Source of the DNA: an uncultured Granulosicoccaceae bacterium
Lineage (GTDB): Bacteria; Pseudomonadota; Gammaproteobacteria; Granulosicoccales; Granulosicoccaceae
NCBI GenBank assembly: GCA_938005265.1
Contig: CALLOA010000128.1
Coordinates: forward strand, 1-64,000
Length of the DNA stretch: 64,000 bases
Reading direction: 5' to 3'
The position numbers and the translations under genes were made by a program. Within the stretch, counting starts at the first letter, position 1, and each line of letters starts with the position of its first letter. Below, in pieces: positions 43,286-58,073 of this stretch. The notes under the pieces were generated by a model. The model was not told where the DNA came from. It worked only from the letters and a program-made list of their open reading frames with translations, and searched no databases.

Positions 43286-44902
43286 TTACTCGTCGTCTAT
43301 TTTATAACCCCAGAAAGCTACAACAGGAGATACCGGAGCACCACTGATATTTTTACCCATGGCGGTTGGTTGATACCATTGTCCGAGATGGATATGCGTT
43401 GGTGCATCCGCGGAACGCTCCTGAATTTTCTGAGCGATTTCCAATTGCTTGGCTGAATCCGGCTCGCGTGAGAAGTCATCGCGGAGAGACTGGATTTCAT
43501 CATCACAGGGCCAACCGAACAGCGCCTGCCCGCAAGCTGCATTTAGAAACGGCGTTGTCAACGGGCTGGCATTGTCAACCGAGTTCCAGGAGGTGATAAA
43601 CGCATTCCAGCCACCATCAGCAGGTGCTTCCTGCTTGTTACGGCGGCCAACCAGTGTTTGCCAATCCATTGCCTGCATGTCAACTTTCAGACCGATCTTT
43701 TCCATAATGTCTTTTGCCACTGGAGGCAGTGGCTCAAGGATGGCAAGGTCTGTCGGGTGCATGAGGATGAGCGGTGTACCATCGTAACTGGACTCCTCAA
43801 TCAGCTCTTTGGCTTTTTTCAGGTTGCCTTCAAGTTTGTCGTCGAAGCCGGCAGTGGTATCCAGCGGTGTGTCACAAATAAACATGGCCTTGCACAGCTT
43901 GTAGTACTTTTCATCACCAATGGCTGCCAGCAGGAATTCCTCCTGGTCAAATGCATACAACAGTGCTTGCCTTACTTTGGGATCATCAAACGGAGGGTGC
44001 AGCTGGTTATAACGGAATGTATATTGATTACCGAACGGGTTGAGATCAACCAGCTGGATGTTTTCATCCTGCTCCATCAATGGCAACAAATCATGCGCCG
44101 GGGATTCGATCACATCGATCTCACCTTTTGACAGTGCGTTCATTTTGGTTTGCTGGTCACGAATGACCTTCCAGACTACTTTGTCTACATGTACATGCTT
44201 GCCACCTGCCAGGCCGTCACCAGGCTCGTCACGCGGCACGTACCCTTCGAACTTGGCAAATTCTGCCTTGTCACCAGGCTTCCATTCATCTTGCAGGAAT
44301 ACATAAGGACCACTGCCAACATACTCCGTTATCTGCTCTCCCGGAGGAGTTGCAGCAATTCGCGCGGGCATGATGAAAGGCACATTGGATGATGGCTTAC
44401 CCAACGCCTGGAGTATCAGGCCGGTTGGTTCGTTAAGCGTGAATTGAAAACTCGAGTCCCCGGTCGCTTTCATATCAGCGACAAAAGTCATCATCTTCTG
44501 GCCCATTGCGTCTTTGGCCCCCCAACGCTTGATGGAGGCGATAACGTCTTCACTGGTGACCGGCTGATCGTCGTGAAACTTCAACCCTGCACGCAAGGTG
44601 AAATCGTAAGTCAGGCCATCATCGGATACTTCATAGGTGTCAACCATCTGAGGCTGAACTTCACCTTTGGTGTTGATGGCAAACAGTGTGTCGTACACCA
44701 TATAACCATAGTTACGCGACATGTACGCGGTGGTCCAGATCGGGTCAACGATCTTCAGGTCCGAGTGCATGTTAACCCGCAGTACCTTTTCGGCACTGGC
44801 ATGCCCGGATAAAACCAGACTTCCGGCAAGGATACCGGCAGCAACAGCAGACTTTACAAGGCCGCGAAGGTTTGGCTTCTTCGCATGATTCCAGTTTCTC
44901 AT
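43286..44902 (-). CDS. Family 5 peptide ABC substrate-binding protein (DppA type)
   Basis: 538 residues from the ATG at 44902, six nt after a perfect GGAGG; longer frames upstream lack a ribosome site. A signal peptide ends at SGHASA (about residue 37). The SBP_bac_5 pattern is clear (LKIVDPIWTTAYMSRNYGYMV opening, YDFTLRAGLKFHD, and RQALLYAFD). It captures peptides or related compounds in the periplasm for the DppB/DppC/ATPase complex encoded downstream. It is the first gene of that operon. Confidence 0.93.
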   Translation of the reverse strand: MRNWNHAKKPNLRGLVKSAVAAGILAGSLVLSGHASAEKVLRVNMHSDLKIVDPIWTTAYMSRNYGYMVYDTLFAINTKGEVQPQMVDTYEVSDDGLTYDFTLRAGLKFHDDQPVTSEDVIASIKRWGAKDAMGQKMMTFVADMKATGDSSFQFTLNEPTGLILQALGKPSSNVPFIMPARIAATPPGEQITEYVGSGPYVFLQDEWKPGDKAEFAKFEGYVPRDEPGDGLAGGKHVHVDKVVWKVIRDQQTKMNALSKGEIDVIESPAHDLLPLMEQDENIQLVDLNPFGNQYTFRYNQLHPPFDDPKVRQALLYAFDQEEFLLAAIGDEKYYKLCKAMFICDTPLDTTAGFDDKLEGNLKKAKELIEESSYDGTPLILMHPTDLAILEPLPPVAKDIMEKIGLKVDMQAMDWQTLVGRRNKQEAPADGGWNAFITSWNSVDNASPLTTPFLNAACGQALFGWPCDDEIQSLRDDFSREPDSAKQLEIAQKIQERSADAPTHIHLGQWYQPTAMGKNISGAPVSPVVAFWGYKIDDE

Positions 44903-45260
44903 CAAGATCCTCCAACTGTTCGAATAGTGGGCCGCAACGCACCAGGCTGCAGGCCGTTTTGCAACTTGTAGTTCAACTAGCAGTTTAAACATGGCCCTGA
45001 TTCATGTAACAGGGCAGTTCTAGTGAAATCCAGAGCCCTACAAGACTATACCTCAACTAAGACAAGTGTGTCGCTTGCAATCTGACGTGATTTTTTGCGG
45101 AAATTGCACGAAAACAGAGGGTAACTTAAGGGGAGAGGCGGAAAATGCGGCGAAACAAGGGGCCCTTTAGCCTGCCGAGTCTGTCTCAGGCAGCCTATTT
45201 GACAACCTGAAACGACAAGCATCTCCGAACCCGCGAGTAATATCCCGGCCGGGAGCCGGA
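44903..45260. other. Intergenic region between eno and the Dpp-type operon
   Basis: 358 nt. On the minus strand a good -10 (TATAGT, 45050-45045) lies about 143 nt before the binding-protein ATG, with no good -35. An imperfect hairpin near 45165-45200 after eno lacks a T-tract. This is the right-hand edge of the accessory block; no integrase, tRNA or direct repeat marks it. Confidence 0.4.
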
Positions 45261-46598
<1,338 letters not shown>

Positions 46599-46655
46599 TT
46601 ATCCAGTTGCCCCAACAATCAAGCGCAGGCAAGGAATCAGGCGCGGGCGTTTAAA

Positions 46656-49871
<3,216 letters not shown>

Positions 49872-51200
49872 TCAGGTAACCGGCTCTCGATAGCGTGCAG
49901 CTACAGCGACTTGCCAGACTGCGGCAAGCTCATCGTCGACATAAACAAGAGGGTAACTGGCGCGCTGCCATGGCGGCACCTGTGCCTCCTGCAGTAACTT
50001 TTTAACTGATTTATGTATCACCGGATTACCCACGGGTATCAGTTCACCACCCCGGCGACTACGAACCGAAAGCTCAGCACCGTCCGGCACAGTAACGCCA
50101 AGGCTGGCAAGATCAGAACGTTTTAGCTGCACGTTTATTTCCGGGATACTCAATGATTCCAGATGGGCTGGCCATTGATAGTCAAAGCCCACCTGTTGCT
50201 GGGGGCGTGGGTCCATCAGGTACAAAGTATTTCTATAGCGGCGAAACTCGAAGTCAGGACAGCGCACAACACCAGCCTCTGCGGCACTTTGCAATAAATC
50301 GGTTTCTACCTGGCGCAGCATCTTCAAGGAAGGTAAACGGTATCCGCGGTGCCGCACCCACAGTCTCAGTGCATTGAAACGCCGTTCCAGCGGCAATTTC
50401 AGCAATAATCGCGTATCCAGTTCGGTTGCACCATCCTGCTTTGCCCCCACCAGATCCGAAGCTGCCAGGCCAAGCAACAGATTACTGGCCGCATGACAAC
50501 GCGACGCAGAACGCGCCAGCGTCTGATTGGACGATGGCCAGCGCTGAGCCAGCAGCGGCATAATTTCATGACGCAGGAAATTTCGATCAAATCGCGTGTC
50601 TGCGTTGGAGTCATCATTTACGTAATCCAGTTTTTCGCGCTCGGCAAAAGCCTCAAGCTCCTTTCGCGTACAAGACAATAAAGGCCGGCACAACAAACCA
50701 TCACCAAACTTACGTCGCGGCTGCATAGCCGACAGACCATCAGGACCACTGCCCCGCAGGGCCTGCAATAAAAAGGTTTCAGCCTGGTCGTCAGCATGCT
50801 GTGCAAGCAACACAAAGTCACCCTGCCGCATACTATCCGAGAAGGCCTGATATCGAGCTTCACGGGCGGCAGCTTCCAGACCGCTTTTTTTCACACTATC
50901 AGCGTAACTATTGGTAACATCAGCTTCTACTGTTTTCAATTCGACGCCAAGCTTTTCACAGATCTTGAGGCAGTGCCGGGCCCAGGCCTTACTTTGAGGC
51001 TGTATGCCATGATCCACATGCAAAGCTTCAACACTGACATCGCTGCGCCGGGAATTGGCAGATACAGCAGCATACAAAAGCGCATGCGAATCCAGACCGC
51101 CACTGTAGCCAACGATCACCCTGGTGCCTTCCGGTAGCACATCAAAAAACTGGTTTACCGTGGCCTGCGGCCCCGGTAGTTTGAGTTTGCCCGCAACCAT
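49872..51200 (-). CDS. tilS: tRNA(Ile)-lysidine synthase
   Basis: 442 residues. The PP-loop SGGLDSHALLYAA lies near residue 33, followed by LHVDHGIQPQSKAW, AREARYQAF, QHADDQAETFLLQALRGSG and the RPLL motif. C-terminal TilS substrate-binding domains follow. It modifies C34 of tRNA-Ile(CAU) to lysidine so that the tRNA reads AUA. Its ATG shares one base with the accA stop (TAATG), so the two are translationally coupled, as in other gammaproteobacteria. Confidence 0.96.
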   Translation of the reverse strand: MVAGKLKLPGPQATVNQFFDVLPEGTRVIVGYSGGLDSHALLYAAVSANSRRSDVSVEALHVDHGIQPQSKAWARHCLKICEKLGVELKTVEADVTNSYADSVKKSGLEAAAREARYQAFSDSMRQGDFVLLAQHADDQAETFLLQALRGSGPDGLSAMQPRRKFGDGLLCRPLLSCTRKELEAFAEREKLDYVNDDSNADTRFDRNFLRHEIMPLLAQRWPSSNQTLARSASRCHAASNLLLGLAASDLVGAKQDGATELDTRLLLKLPLERRFNALRLWVRHRGYRLPSLKMLRQVETDLLQSAAEAGVVRCPDFEFRRYRNTLYLMDPRPQQQVGFDYQWPAHLESLSIPEINVQLKRSDLASLGVTVPDGAELSVRSRRGGELIPVGNPVIHKSVKKLLQEAQVPPWQRASYPLVYVDDELAAVWQVAVAARYREPVT

Positions 51201-52174
51201 TATTTCCCCGTCGCAGCCAATTCCTGGAATTCACCGTAATCACGCCATTTGGCGCGGCGCTTTTCAACAAGCTCCATTCCCGATAAACCGGTCAGTGATG
51301 CGAGTTCTTCTGACAGCAGATGCCCTAGACTGGCGGCCGTTTCTTCCGGGTTACGATGAGCGCCACCCAGCGGCTCCGGCACCACACGATCAACCAAGCC
51401 GAGTTTCAGCAAGCGCTCGGATGTCACGCCCATGGCTTCAGCTGCATCAGATGCTTTTTCAGCACTCTTGTACAAAATGGATGCGCAACCTTCAGGTGAG
51501 ATAACCGAATAAATGGCATACTCAAGCATGATGACGCGATCGGCAACACCAATCGCCAATGCGCCACCAGAACCGCCTTCGCCAATCACCGTGGAAATAA
51601 TCGGGGTTTGCAACTCGGACATTACAAACAAATTGCGCGCGATGGCTTCAGACTGACCCCGCTCCTCCGCTCCTATACCAGGATAAGCTCCGGGCGTGTC
51701 TATAAACGTGAACACCGGCAAATGGAAGCGCTCGGCAAGTTCCATCAGACGTTTCGCCTTTCGGTACCCCTCTGGGCGTGGCATGCCGAAATTACGAATA
51801 ATTTTTTCTTTTGTATCGCGTCCTTTCTCGTGCCCCATAACAACCACAGGCTCACCATTGAAGCGTGCCATACCTCCGATGATCGCTTTATCGTCAGCGT
51901 AGAGCCGGTCACCGTGAAGCTCTTCAAAATCAGTAAATACACGGTCAATATAAAAACGACAGTAAGGTCGTAACTGGTGGCGGGCCAATTGCGCGATCTG
52001 CCACGCACTGAGTTTGCTGAATATGCTCGTGGTTAGCGAGTCCAGCTTGGTTGTCAGCTTGCCGATCTCTTCACTGATATTGATTTCAGCATCTTCAGTG
52101 GCATATTGCAGCTCCCTGATTTTGGCCTGCAATTCCGCAATGGGCTGTTCGAAATCAAGATAGTCGGGGTTCAT
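51200..52174 (-). CDS. accA: Acetyl-CoA carboxylase carboxyltransferase, alpha subunit
   Basis: 324 residues, close to E. coli AccA (319). [14 protein letters not shown] opens the protein. [45 protein letters not shown] and [17 protein letters not shown] are characteristic. With AccD it moves carboxyl from biotin to acetyl-CoA, the first step of fatty acid synthesis. It sits between dnaE and tilS, the usual gammaproteobacterial place. Confidence 0.97.
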   Translation of the reverse strand: MNPDYLDFEQPIAELQAKIRELQYATEDAEINISEEIGKLTTKLDSLTTSIFSKLSAWQIAQLARHQLRPYCRFYIDRVFTDFEELHGDRLYADDKAIIGGMARFNGEPVVVMGHEKGRDTKEKIIRNFGMPRPEGYRKAKRLMELAERFHLPVFTFIDTPGAYPGIGAEERGQSEAIARNLFVMSELQTPIISTVIGEGGSGGALAIGVADRVIMLEYAIYSVISPEGCASILYKSAEKASDAAEAMGVTSERLLKLGLVDRVVPEPLGGAHRNPEETAASLGHLLSEELASLTGLSGMELVEKRRAKWRDYGEFQELAATGK

Positions 52175-52473
52175 GATTTTCGTCTGTAATTTTTATTATT
52201 GGCCAGTTTTCTACCAGAATTACCGTAGTTGCTACCTGTATTGGTACCTGTATTACATGGTGAGCCACCAGTCGTAAGGCCGGTAGCCTGCTGTGTCCCT
52301 ACGACCCTATTGTACTATGTTTAAGTGATTGGCAGCGTCAAGATAATCTGTCGTTATGCCGCTCTCCACACGCTACCAAGGAGCCAAAAAACCTATAAAT
52401 ACCAATATTTTACTCGAATTTTAACAATCTACTTCGGATAACAATCCACCACTGATCAGGTGCAGCCAGATTA
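52175..52473. other. Gap between dnaE and accA with short repeat
   Basis: 299 nt holding no gene. TACCTGTATT is repeated at 52233-52242 and 52245-52254. Neither a clear dnaE terminator nor an accA promoter is visible. Confidence 0.5.
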
Positions 52474-55400
52474 TCAGTAAACGAGTTCTACTGTTGCATC
52501 ACTATCAATCTCATGCAGCGAGTCAATCAATGCGGTATCAGGCTTCACAAGCCAGCGATTCCCAGCCTTGATTCGTGCCGTAGCTTTACCATTGCAGTAA
52601 TCAAAACAGACCGGTATGTTGCCACTGCCATAGGCTTTAAGCGTTTCCAGCATCTGCTCAAAGGCATCACCGCTTTGCATTGGTTCGGTCAGATTGATGA
52701 CCAGTCGCCGCGCAAAGCGATCACGCGCTGTGCCCAGATCCCAAGCGTCACGTCCGCGAATCCGGTAACCACCATTAAATTCGTCGACCGACAAATCACC
52801 TTCAACCACCAGTACTTCTTCAGCTTTGAGCAAACCATAAACTTGCTCAAGCAACTCACCATCAAACACCGCATCAACCCGTCCGCTGCGGTCATCAAGT
52901 GTCACGATACCCATCTTGCCATTGTAACCGTCGCGAAAGCGGATGCCGATAATCAAGCCGGCAAGCAAAACCGAAATGCCACGCGGACGCCAGCTTTGAC
53001 TATTGCCGCTGCCGTGTTTTTCTTCAGCTTTCGCACACAGGACATTCAGTCGGCCGCTGGTAAAGCGCGCCAGCTCATCAAGATACGCAGATATAGGATG
53101 ACCACTAAGATAAAGGCCTAGCGTTTCCTTTTCATGACGCAGCAATTCGCGCTCTCCCCACTCGTCAACGACTACCAAAGGGATCGCCGGTGTTTCATCG
53201 ACACTGTCTGGCTCTACCAGACCGAAAAGATCGCTTTGTCCGGAAGCCTGATCACGATGATACTGTTCGGCCGCCTGCACAACGGCCGGAAGGTTTGTCA
53301 TCATGCTGGCACGGTTTTCACCCAGACCATCCGCCGCACCGCAGCGAATCAATGCTTCCAGAACACGTTTGTTGATTGAACCGGCATCAAGTCGGCGGCA
53401 CAACGATTCCAGATCGCGGAACACGCCATTGCTATCCCGTTCCGCCAGCACGTCGGCTAGTGCCGCTTCGCCGACACCTTTGATGGCACCCAGGCCGTAG
53501 CGAATAGTCTCGGTGTCAATGACATCAAATTCGACCTTTGATGTGTTGATATCTGGAGAACGAACACTTAGCCCCATGCTGGCGCACTCTTCAATCAGCC
53601 CCACTACCTTGTCAGTATTGTCCATGTCTGCGGACAGAACAGCACACATGAATGCTGCCGGATGGTGGGTTTTCAACCACGCTGTCTGATAAGACAACAA
53701 TGCGTAGGCGGCCGAATGGGATTTGTTAAAGCCGTAGCCTGCAAATTTCTCAACCAGATCAAATATATTTCCGGCCAGGTCGGTATCGATATCATTGTTT
53801 TTACAACCATCGATAAAACCGACACGCTGCAGCGCCATCTCTTCCGGTTTCTTTTTACCCATGGCACGGCGCAAAAGGTCAGAGCGCCCGAGCGTAAACC
53901 CTGCCATCACCTGAGCGATTTGAATAACCTGTTCCTGGTACAGAATGACACCATAGGTGGGCTCAAGCGTCGGTTTCAGGCTATCCAGTTGATAGTCCTC
54001 ATGAGGCCACGCCAGAGGTTTTCTACCGTGTTTGCGATCAATGAAATCATCGACCATGCCTGATTGCAAAGGGCCGGGCCTGTAAAGCGCTACCAAAGCG
54101 ATTATGTCTTCAAAATTGTCCGGTTTCAGCCTTTCTATCAGGCGTTTCATGCCCGGCGATTCGAGTTGGAATACTGCCGTAGTCAAAGCCTTTTGCAGCA
54201 AATCATAAGTGGCACGATCATCCAGCGGAATAGATTCGATCCTTAACTTCAGGTTGTCAGACTGCTTAGGGTTTTGTGGCTTGCCGGAACTGTCGCTGAC
54301 CGCATTGACTCCGCGCATGCGATTGATCAGGGTGACGGCATTTTCGATTATCGTCAGTGTGCGCAGTCCGAGAAAATCGAATTTGACCAGACCAACGGCC
54401 TCCGCATCATCCTTATCAAACTGAGTCACCAGACTATTACCATCCGGTTCGCAATATAGCGGCGTGAAGTCAGTCAATGCAGTGGGCGCAATAACAACAC
54501 CACCCGCATGCTTACCTGCATTGCGCGCCAAGCCCTCAAGCGACAGGGCCATTTCCAGCAGTTCCGCAACTTCCTCATCGCTACGCTGGGCCTGCGCCAG
54601 ATCCTCCGACTCAGCCAATGCCTTTTTAAGCGTCATTCCGACTTCAAACGGCACCATCTTGGCAATTCGATCAACAAAGCCGTAAGGGTGCCCCATCACT
54701 CGACCTACATCTCTCACAACCGCTTTGGCGGCCATCGTGCCGTAGGTGATAATCTGGGACACGCGCTTGTCACCGTACTGGTCCGACACATACTGGATAA
54801 CCCGGTCACGGCCGTCCATGCAGAAGTCTATATCGAAATCCGGCATTGAGACGCGCTCGGGATTCAGGAATCGCTCAAACAGCAAATCATATTTCAGAGG
54901 GTCCAGATCAGTTATGCCCAGAGCATAGGCAACCAGAGAACCCGCACCTGAGCCTCGACCAGGCCCCACTGGCACCCCGTTTTCCCGTGCCCAACGAATA
55001 AAGTCTGCAACGATAAGAAAATAACCCGGAAATCCCATATCAATGATGACACCCAGCTCACGTTCCAGACGTTTCTGATAGACCGGCTCTTCTTTGTCGC
55101 GCTTCTCCGTTCCAGTGGGTCCAAACAGGAAATCCAGCCTTGCACCCAGCCCCCTTTGCGACTCGGCGGAAAGAAACTCATTCTCGGTCATGCCAGCAGG
55201 GATCGGAAAATCCGGCAAGACCGGTTGCCCCAGAGAAACCTCAAGATTGCAGCGCCGCGATATGTGTACTGTATTCGCCAACGCTTCAGGAATATCGGCA
55301 AACAGTTCCTGCATTTCCCGAGGTGTTTTCAAATACTGTTCTTCGCTATGGGTTTGTGCACGACTGGTGTCGGCCAAAACATATCCCTGCTGGATACACA

Positions 55401-56112
55401 ATCTCGCCTCATGCACGGCATAATCATCACGATTGATAAAGCAGACATCGTTGGTAGCAACCGGTGGTATTCCGCTATCCGAGGCCAATTGCAGCGCAAA
55501 CTCAATCCATTGCTGCTCACCCGGGCGGGATGTACGATGCAATTCAAGATAGAAACGATCACCAAATGTTTGCTGCCACTGTGCGGCCAGTCGCCTTGCG
55601 ACATCGGCTTTACCACGCATCAACGGCAGTGCTATCTCTCCTTGCACACCACCGGAAAGAACCAGCAAGCCGGCCCCGTTTTCAAACAGCCAATCACGTT
55701 GCATCGTTGGACAGCCATCGTGCTGCCCTTCCTGATAAGAACGCGAAACCAGTCGCGTGAGGTTACGGTAGCCCTCATCATTCTGTACCAGCAGAATTAC
55801 TCTTGAGCAGGTGCCAGCCTCACCCTCCAGTTCTGCAGGCAAGCTGATTCGCGCATCGACACCGACCAACGGCTTCATGCCCTGGCGCGTGGCAGCGCGA
55901 TAGAATTTGACCAACGCAAACATGTTATGCAAGTCGGTCATGGCAACTGCCGGTATCGTGCGGGCCTGCGCCGGCTCTACCTGATTGGCGTGCTCAGTGC
56001 CATCTTGCTCCGCCTGTTGACGCAGCGTATCCATAAGTACCGGGATGCGCACAATGCTCTCAGCGAGAGAAAACTCGGTGTGAACGTTAAGGTGGATGAA
56101 TTCGGCAGTCAC
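52474..56112 (-). CDS. dnaE: DNA polymerase III alpha subunit
   Basis: 1,212 residues, slightly longer than E. coli DnaE (1,160). The N-terminal PHP domain opens FIHLNVHTEFSLAES. The polymerase active site is in MPDFDIDFCMDGRDRVI, with a later QLESPGMK and the FNKSHSAAYA fingers region. C-terminal helix-hairpin-helix and OB-fold segments follow. It is the replicative polymerase. The start is GTG at 56112, as an in-frame stop lies 21 nt upstream with no ATG between. Confidence 0.98.
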   Translation of the reverse strand: MTAEFIHLNVHTEFSLAESIVRIPVLMDTLRQQAEQDGTEHANQVEPAQARTIPAVAMTDLHNMFALVKFYRAATRQGMKPLVGVDARISLPAELEGEAGTCSRVILLVQNDEGYRNLTRLVSRSYQEGQHDGCPTMQRDWLFENGAGLLVLSGGVQGEIALPLMRGKADVARRLAAQWQQTFGDRFYLELHRTSRPGEQQWIEFALQLASDSGIPPVATNDVCFINRDDYAVHEARLCIQQGYVLADTSRAQTHSEEQYLKTPREMQELFADIPEALANTVHISRRCNLEVSLGQPVLPDFPIPAGMTENEFLSAESQRGLGARLDFLFGPTGTEKRDKEEPVYQKRLERELGVIIDMGFPGYFLIVADFIRWARENGVPVGPGRGSGAGSLVAYALGITDLDPLKYDLLFERFLNPERVSMPDFDIDFCMDGRDRVIQYVSDQYGDKRVSQIITYGTMAAKAVVRDVGRVMGHPYGFVDRIAKMVPFEVGMTLKKALAESEDLAQAQRSDEEVAELLEMALSLEGLARNAGKHAGGVVIAPTALTDFTPLYCEPDGNSLVTQFDKDDAEAVGLVKFDFLGLRTLTIIENAVTLINRMRGVNAVSDSSGKPQNPKQSDNLKLRIESIPLDDRATYDLLQKALTTAVFQLESPGMKRLIERLKPDNFEDIIALVALYRPGPLQSGMVDDFIDRKHGRKPLAWPHEDYQLDSLKPTLEPTYGVILYQEQVIQIAQVMAGFTLGRSDLLRRAMGKKKPEEMALQRVGFIDGCKNNDIDTDLAGNIFDLVEKFAGYGFNKSHSAAYALLSYQTAWLKTHHPAAFMCAVLSADMDNTDKVVGLIEECASMGLSVRSPDINTSKVEFDVIDTETIRYGLGAIKGVGEAALADVLAERDSNGVFRDLESLCRRLDAGSINKRVLEALIRCGAADGLGENRASMMTNLPAVVQAAEQYHRDQASGQSDLFGLVEPDSVDETPAIPLVVVDEWGERELLRHEKETLGLYLSGHPISAYLDELARFTSGRLNVLCAKAEEKHGSGNSQSWRPRGISVLLAGLIIGIRFRDGYNGKMGIVTLDDRSGRVDAVFDGELLEQVYGLLKAEEVLVVEGDLSVDEFNGGYRIRGRDAWDLGTARDRFARRLVINLTEPMQSGDAFEQMLETLKAYGSGNIPVCFDYCNGKATARIKAGNRWLVKPDTALIDSLHEIDSDATVELVY

Positions 56113-56203
56113 GAAATGGGCACTATGAGGTTATTCTTTCTTTGTAAAAGGTAAATTTACAGCATCAGCTACAAGCGGGCTCGATGATTCGTTTTACATT
56201 CGG

Positions 56204-56857
56204 TTAATCTACGTTCGACTTTTCAGTGTGCACTTGTTTGGCGTCGATGCTGCTCAATATTTTGCTGACCGGCGCAAAAGACTTTCGATGTTCAGGCAGG
56301 ACCCCAAATTGCTCCAATGCACTGAAGTGCTTGCGAGTAGGATACCCTTTGTGGCTTTCGAAACCATAATCAGGATGCCGATCATGCAAGGCGAGCATCT
56401 GCTCATCACGGTAGACCTTGGCTATGATTGAAGCCGCAGAGATACAAGCCACGGTCTGATCACCTTTGACAATGGCTCTGGCCGGCATCGCCAGTTCCGG
56501 GCAACGGTTACCGTCAATATGCGCCTCATGGGGCACAATCTGCAGCGCCACAACAGCCCGTTGCATGGCAAGCAGACTGGCATGGAGAATGTTGATCTGG
56601 TCAATCTCGTCAACAGTGGCCTCTGCGATGGCAAAAGCCAAAGCGCGGCTGCGAATAGCCCGGTCCAGCTCGGCCCGCTTTCGCGCGCTGAGTGTCTTCG
56701 AGTCCTGCAGGCCTGCAATCGGTTTGCCGGGGTCCAGAATAACCGCCGCTGCAACCACGGAACCCGCTAAGGGCCCGCGCCCAACCTCGTCCACACCTGC
56801 GACCAGCCTGCCGCGCGAACACTCAGAAACTGTTCCCAAAACACCGCCTTTCAACAC
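56204..56857 (-). CDS. rnhB: Ribonuclease HII
   Basis: 217 residues from a GTG at 56857; TTG or GTG codons a little downstream are equally possible. [23 protein letters not shown] carries the catalytic Asp-Glu, DGNR and [21 protein letters not shown] carry the further Asp and structural residues, and [10 protein letters not shown] is the usual C-terminal motif. It cuts RNA-DNA hybrids and single ribonucleotides. It lies directly upstream of dnaE, the common order. The lpxB gene often found before it is missing here. Confidence 0.96.
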   Translation of the reverse strand: MLKGGVLGTVSECSRGRLVAGVDEVGRGPLAGSVVAAAVILDPGKPIAGLQDSKTLSARKRAELDRAIRSRALAFAIAEATVDEIDQINILHASLLAMQRAVVALQIVPHEAHIDGNRCPELAMPARAIVKGDQTVACISAASIIAKVYRDEQMLALHDRHPDYGFESHKGYPTRKHFSALEQFGVLPEHRKSFAPVSKILSSIDAKQVHTEKSNVD

Positions 56858-57020
56858 ATGACTGCACGACTATACGTGCACCGGAGTGTCTCAACAAGGT
56901 GCGTTATTTTTCTACATTTATTGTGCGCTGAGGCAGCGCTGAGCTAAGGAATTGGACGATCTGACAGCGGCAGCCCAAATGCCTGAACGGGTACTGCAAC
57001 AGCTTGCCAGTACCAGGTAA

Positions 57021-58073
57021 TTATTTGGACAGATAGGCCTCGAAGGCAGTTGAATGCCGCGTGACAAAATTCTCTCCCTCACGCAGTACCATGGAGACGG
57101 CCAATCCTCTGGATTCGGCTATCGCGAGCGTTTCGTCGGGCCCCAGAACCATAAAGGCTGTGGCCCAGGCATCGGCCTGCATAGTGCTGCCATGCATCAC
57201 CGTGACTGAAGCAAGATTGTGCTCTATCGGATAGCCTGATCTGCCGTCGATGATATGGCTGTATCGCACGCCATCAACTTCGCGGTAATTGCGGTAATCA
57301 CCAGAGGTAGCAATATGTGAATTCTCAACAACGATTGCGTTGAAGCTCCCTGGATTGACAGAAGAATCGGGCGATTCGATGGCAATGGTCCAGGGCTTGT
57401 GATTTGCAGACAGCCCGCGTGTGCGTAATTCACCACCAATCTCCACGACGTAGCGCTGCAAACCTCGCTTCTCAAGTAAAGAACCGATTTCATCCACAGC
57501 ATGGCCTTTGGCAATAGAGGATAGATCTACCTTCAGTTTTGGCACCAGCTTGCGCAACTGGCGTTGATCTCTGGACACCACCAATAATTGATGCCCCACG
57601 TTGTACAGTTCATCCAGGATTTGATCCATGGGCGGTTTTTCGGTCTTGGACATATCAGGCCCGAAACCCCACAGATCAACCACAGTACCCAGGGTGACAT
57701 CATAGGCACCGCTGGTGTCCTTACTTACCCTGTGGGCGACCGATACCAGGGAGGCAACATCAGGAGTCACATCAAACCATTCAGTACTGTCAGTCGAATT
57801 GAATTGCGATAAAAGAGAGTTGGAATCATACGTAGACATGCGCTGATTGATACCACTGAGCAAGTTATCAATTTCGCTTTGCAATTCGCCAAGATCCAGC
57901 GACTCGGCTGTGGCAACAGTGACGCTATAGTTTGTTCCCATGGTCTTGCCGGTTAGACTATGCACTGGCAGAGACTCTTTCTTGCACCCACTTGCAAGCG
58001 ATACAAACAACACAATCAACAGAAATAACCATGTTGCTGATGGCGTTGCTTTGCTGGCAAACAATCGCTTCAT
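57021..58073 (-). CDS. apbE: FAD:protein FMN transferase (ApbE), lipoprotein
   Basis: 350 residues from the ATG at 58073, which overlaps the phosphatase gene stop by 4 nt (ATGA). A lipobox SLASGC (about residue 30) follows the hydrophobic segment. GKTMGTNYSVTV, the GPDMSK and KVDLSSIAKGHAVD segments, GGELRTRG and SHIIDGRSGYPI are ApbE hallmarks. It attaches FMN covalently to target proteins such as RnfG/NqrC on the periplasmic side. No rnf or nqr genes are in the window. Confidence 0.95.
   Translation of the reverse strand: MKRLFASKATPSATWLFLLIVLFVSLASGCKKESLPVHSLTGKTMGTNYSVTVATAESLDLGELQSEIDNLLSGINQRMSTYDSNSLLSQFNSTDSTEWFDVTPDVASLVSVAHRVSKDTSGAYDVTLGTVVDLWGFGPDMSKTEKPPMDQILDELYNVGHQLLVVSRDQRQLRKLVPKLKVDLSSIAKGHAVDEIGSLLEKRGLQRYVVEIGGELRTRGLSANHKPWTIAIESPDSSVNPGSFNAIVVENSHIATSGDYRNYREVDGVRYSHIIDGRSGYPIEHNLASVTVMHGSTMQADAWATAFMVLGPDETLAIAESRGLAVSMVLREGENFVTRHSTAFEAYLSK

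Noticed and set aside
45165-45200. Terminator after eno
   Set aside because: Stem has mismatches and is followed by AAAGGGCC rather than a T-tract.
30454-45260. Integrative element or genomic island with defined ends
   Set aside because: No integrase, transposase, tRNA or flanking direct repeats; kept only as a gene-order finding.
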